Part shown: in pieces, positions 5,104 to 5,523 of the stretch
Numbering within the stretch: the stretch's first letter is position 1
Layout: the number at the start of each line of letters is the position of its first letter
Source: Desulfobacteraceae bacterium UBA5852
GTDB lineage: Bacteria; Desulfobacterota; Desulfobacteria; Desulfobacterales; UBA5852
Assembly (NCBI GenBank): GCA_002432195.1
Contig: DJGG01000222.1
Coordinates: forward strand, 1 to 5,523
DNA: 5,523 nucleotides
Direction of reading: 5' to 3'
Notes under the pieces: model-generated
Told to the model about the DNA's origin: nothing
Database searches by the model: none
Seen by the model: only the letters and a program-made list of their open reading frames with translations
Program-made: the position numbers and the translations under genes

Positions 5104-5523
5104 ATGACGACGCAACCCGTTCCCTGCGACCTCTGCGGCCTGCCGTGCACCTGTGGCGATTTCCCCCGCGTCACCGCCGGCACCACCCGGCGCTTCTGCT
5201 GCCCGGGCTGCCGCCAGGTGTTCACCATGCTGGCGGCCATGCCCGCCTCCCCCGATCCGGAAGCTTTCCGCGCCACGGACCTTTTCCGCCGCTGCCGGGA
5301 ACTGGGCATCGTTCCCGCCGGTCCGGCCGAGGTGGCCGCGGCCGTGCGCACCCAGCATCCCGAGGGCGCCGCGTCTGCGGCCGGTTCGGCCGCCCCCGCC
5401 GAGCCGACGCTGGAGGTCCACTTCGCCGTGCAGGGCATGTGGTGCCCGGCCTGTGCCTGGCTCATCGAGGAAAGCCTGCTGCGCCAACCCGGGGTGCTGG
5501 AGGCCCGCTGCCAGTTTGCCACG
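5104..5523 (+). CDS. ccoI: CcoI/FixI-type copper-translocating P-type ATPase, N-terminal part
   Basis: CcoI exports copper from the cytoplasm across the inner membrane and supplies CuB of cbb3 oxidase. The frame is open from ATG 5104 to the right edge (140 codons), so only the N-terminal metal-handling region is present. It starts with a cysteine-rich domain (Cys8, 11, 15, 17, 32, 33, 36; CDLCGLPC and CCPGCRQVF), the N-terminal extension typical of FixI-like ATPases. An Ala-rich linker (about 80-101) follows, then a heavy-metal-associated domain with GMWCPACAW, metal-binding Cys114 and Cys117. Membrane helices and the catalytic Asp lie beyond the window. AAGGA at 5098-5102 is only one base from the ATG, which is unusually close, yet no better start exists in frame. 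It follows the terminator by 32 bases, so it is expressed by read-through or from an unseen promoter. Confidence 0.87.
   Translation, partial: MTTQPVPCDLCGLPCTCGDFPRVTAGTTRRFCCPGCRQVFTMLAAMPASPDPEAFRATDLFRRCRELGIVPAGPAEVAAAVRTQHPEGAASAAGSAAPAEPTLEVHFAVQGMWCPACAWLIEESLLRQPGVLEARCQFAT

Noticed and set aside
4921..5487. 188-codon minus-strand open frame across the terminator and the ATPase
   Set aside because: It runs through a strong plus-strand terminator and opposite the CcoI cysteine and HMA motifs; its composition (Gly, Ala, Arg, Gln) is that of a shadow frame.
1..5523. CRISPR arrays, tRNA or rRNA genes, insertion sequences, FNR-type operators
   Set aside because: I saw no direct repeat arrays, no cloverleaf-like or rRNA segments, no transposase motifs, and no TTGAT-N4-ATCAA site. 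Coding density leaves almost no room for them.

Overview
The window is a GC-rich, tightly packed, single-strand (+) respiratory gene cluster. It reads as one operon for a membrane quinol-to-oxygen electron chain, followed by the start of a copper-ATPase gene. The genes are clearly those of a Gram-negative-type aerobic or microaerobic respirer with c-type cytochrome maturation. The combination of an NrfD/PsrC-type quinol module, a multiheme cytochrome and an rearranged cbb3 oxidase made me think of Desulfobacterota or Myxococcota-like lineages, but nothing in the window fixes the taxonomy.

Layout: (1) 1-665, the C-terminal half of an NrfD/PsrC-family quinol-interacting membrane protein (ActC/ActF type of alternative complex III), cut by the window start. 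(2) 665-1219, a membrane-anchored pentaheme cytochrome c resembling ActA. (3) 1273-2643, CcoN, the catalytic subunit of a cbb3-type oxidase. (4) 2640-3578, CcoO carrying an extra C-terminal monoheme cytochrome domain. (5) 3610-3870, a CcoS-like small membrane protein. (6) 3920-4201, a two-helix protein whose second half matches the CcoP/FixP N-terminal anchor. (7) 4198-4428, an unrecognised one-helix protein. (8) 4428-4946, a membrane-anchored monoheme cytochrome resembling ActE. (9) 5037-5071, a strong intrinsic terminator. (10) 5104 to the window end, the N-terminus of a CcoI/FixI-type copper P-type ATPase. Four junctions overlap by 1 or 4 bases (TGATG or ATGA), which implies translational coupling. 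No internal promoter was seen.

Working together (inference): the NrfD-like subunit and its missing upstream partners would oxidise membrane quinol. The pentaheme and monoheme cytochromes would carry electrons to the two CcoO c-hemes, and CcoN would reduce O2 at heme b3-CuB. CcoS-like and CcoI-like proteins would serve assembly and copper supply. The cluster has no bc1 complex and no intact CcoP. The pieces of CcoP appear to be redistributed: a FixP_N-like anchor protein, a cytochrome domain fused to CcoO, and a separate cytochrome. The most notable points are this dismantled CcoP, the alternative-complex-III/cbb3 hybrid, and several heme or active-site departures: a CX3CH fifth heme motif, Gln in place of a conserved CcoN Glu, and Gln in place of the expected distal Met in the last cytochrome.
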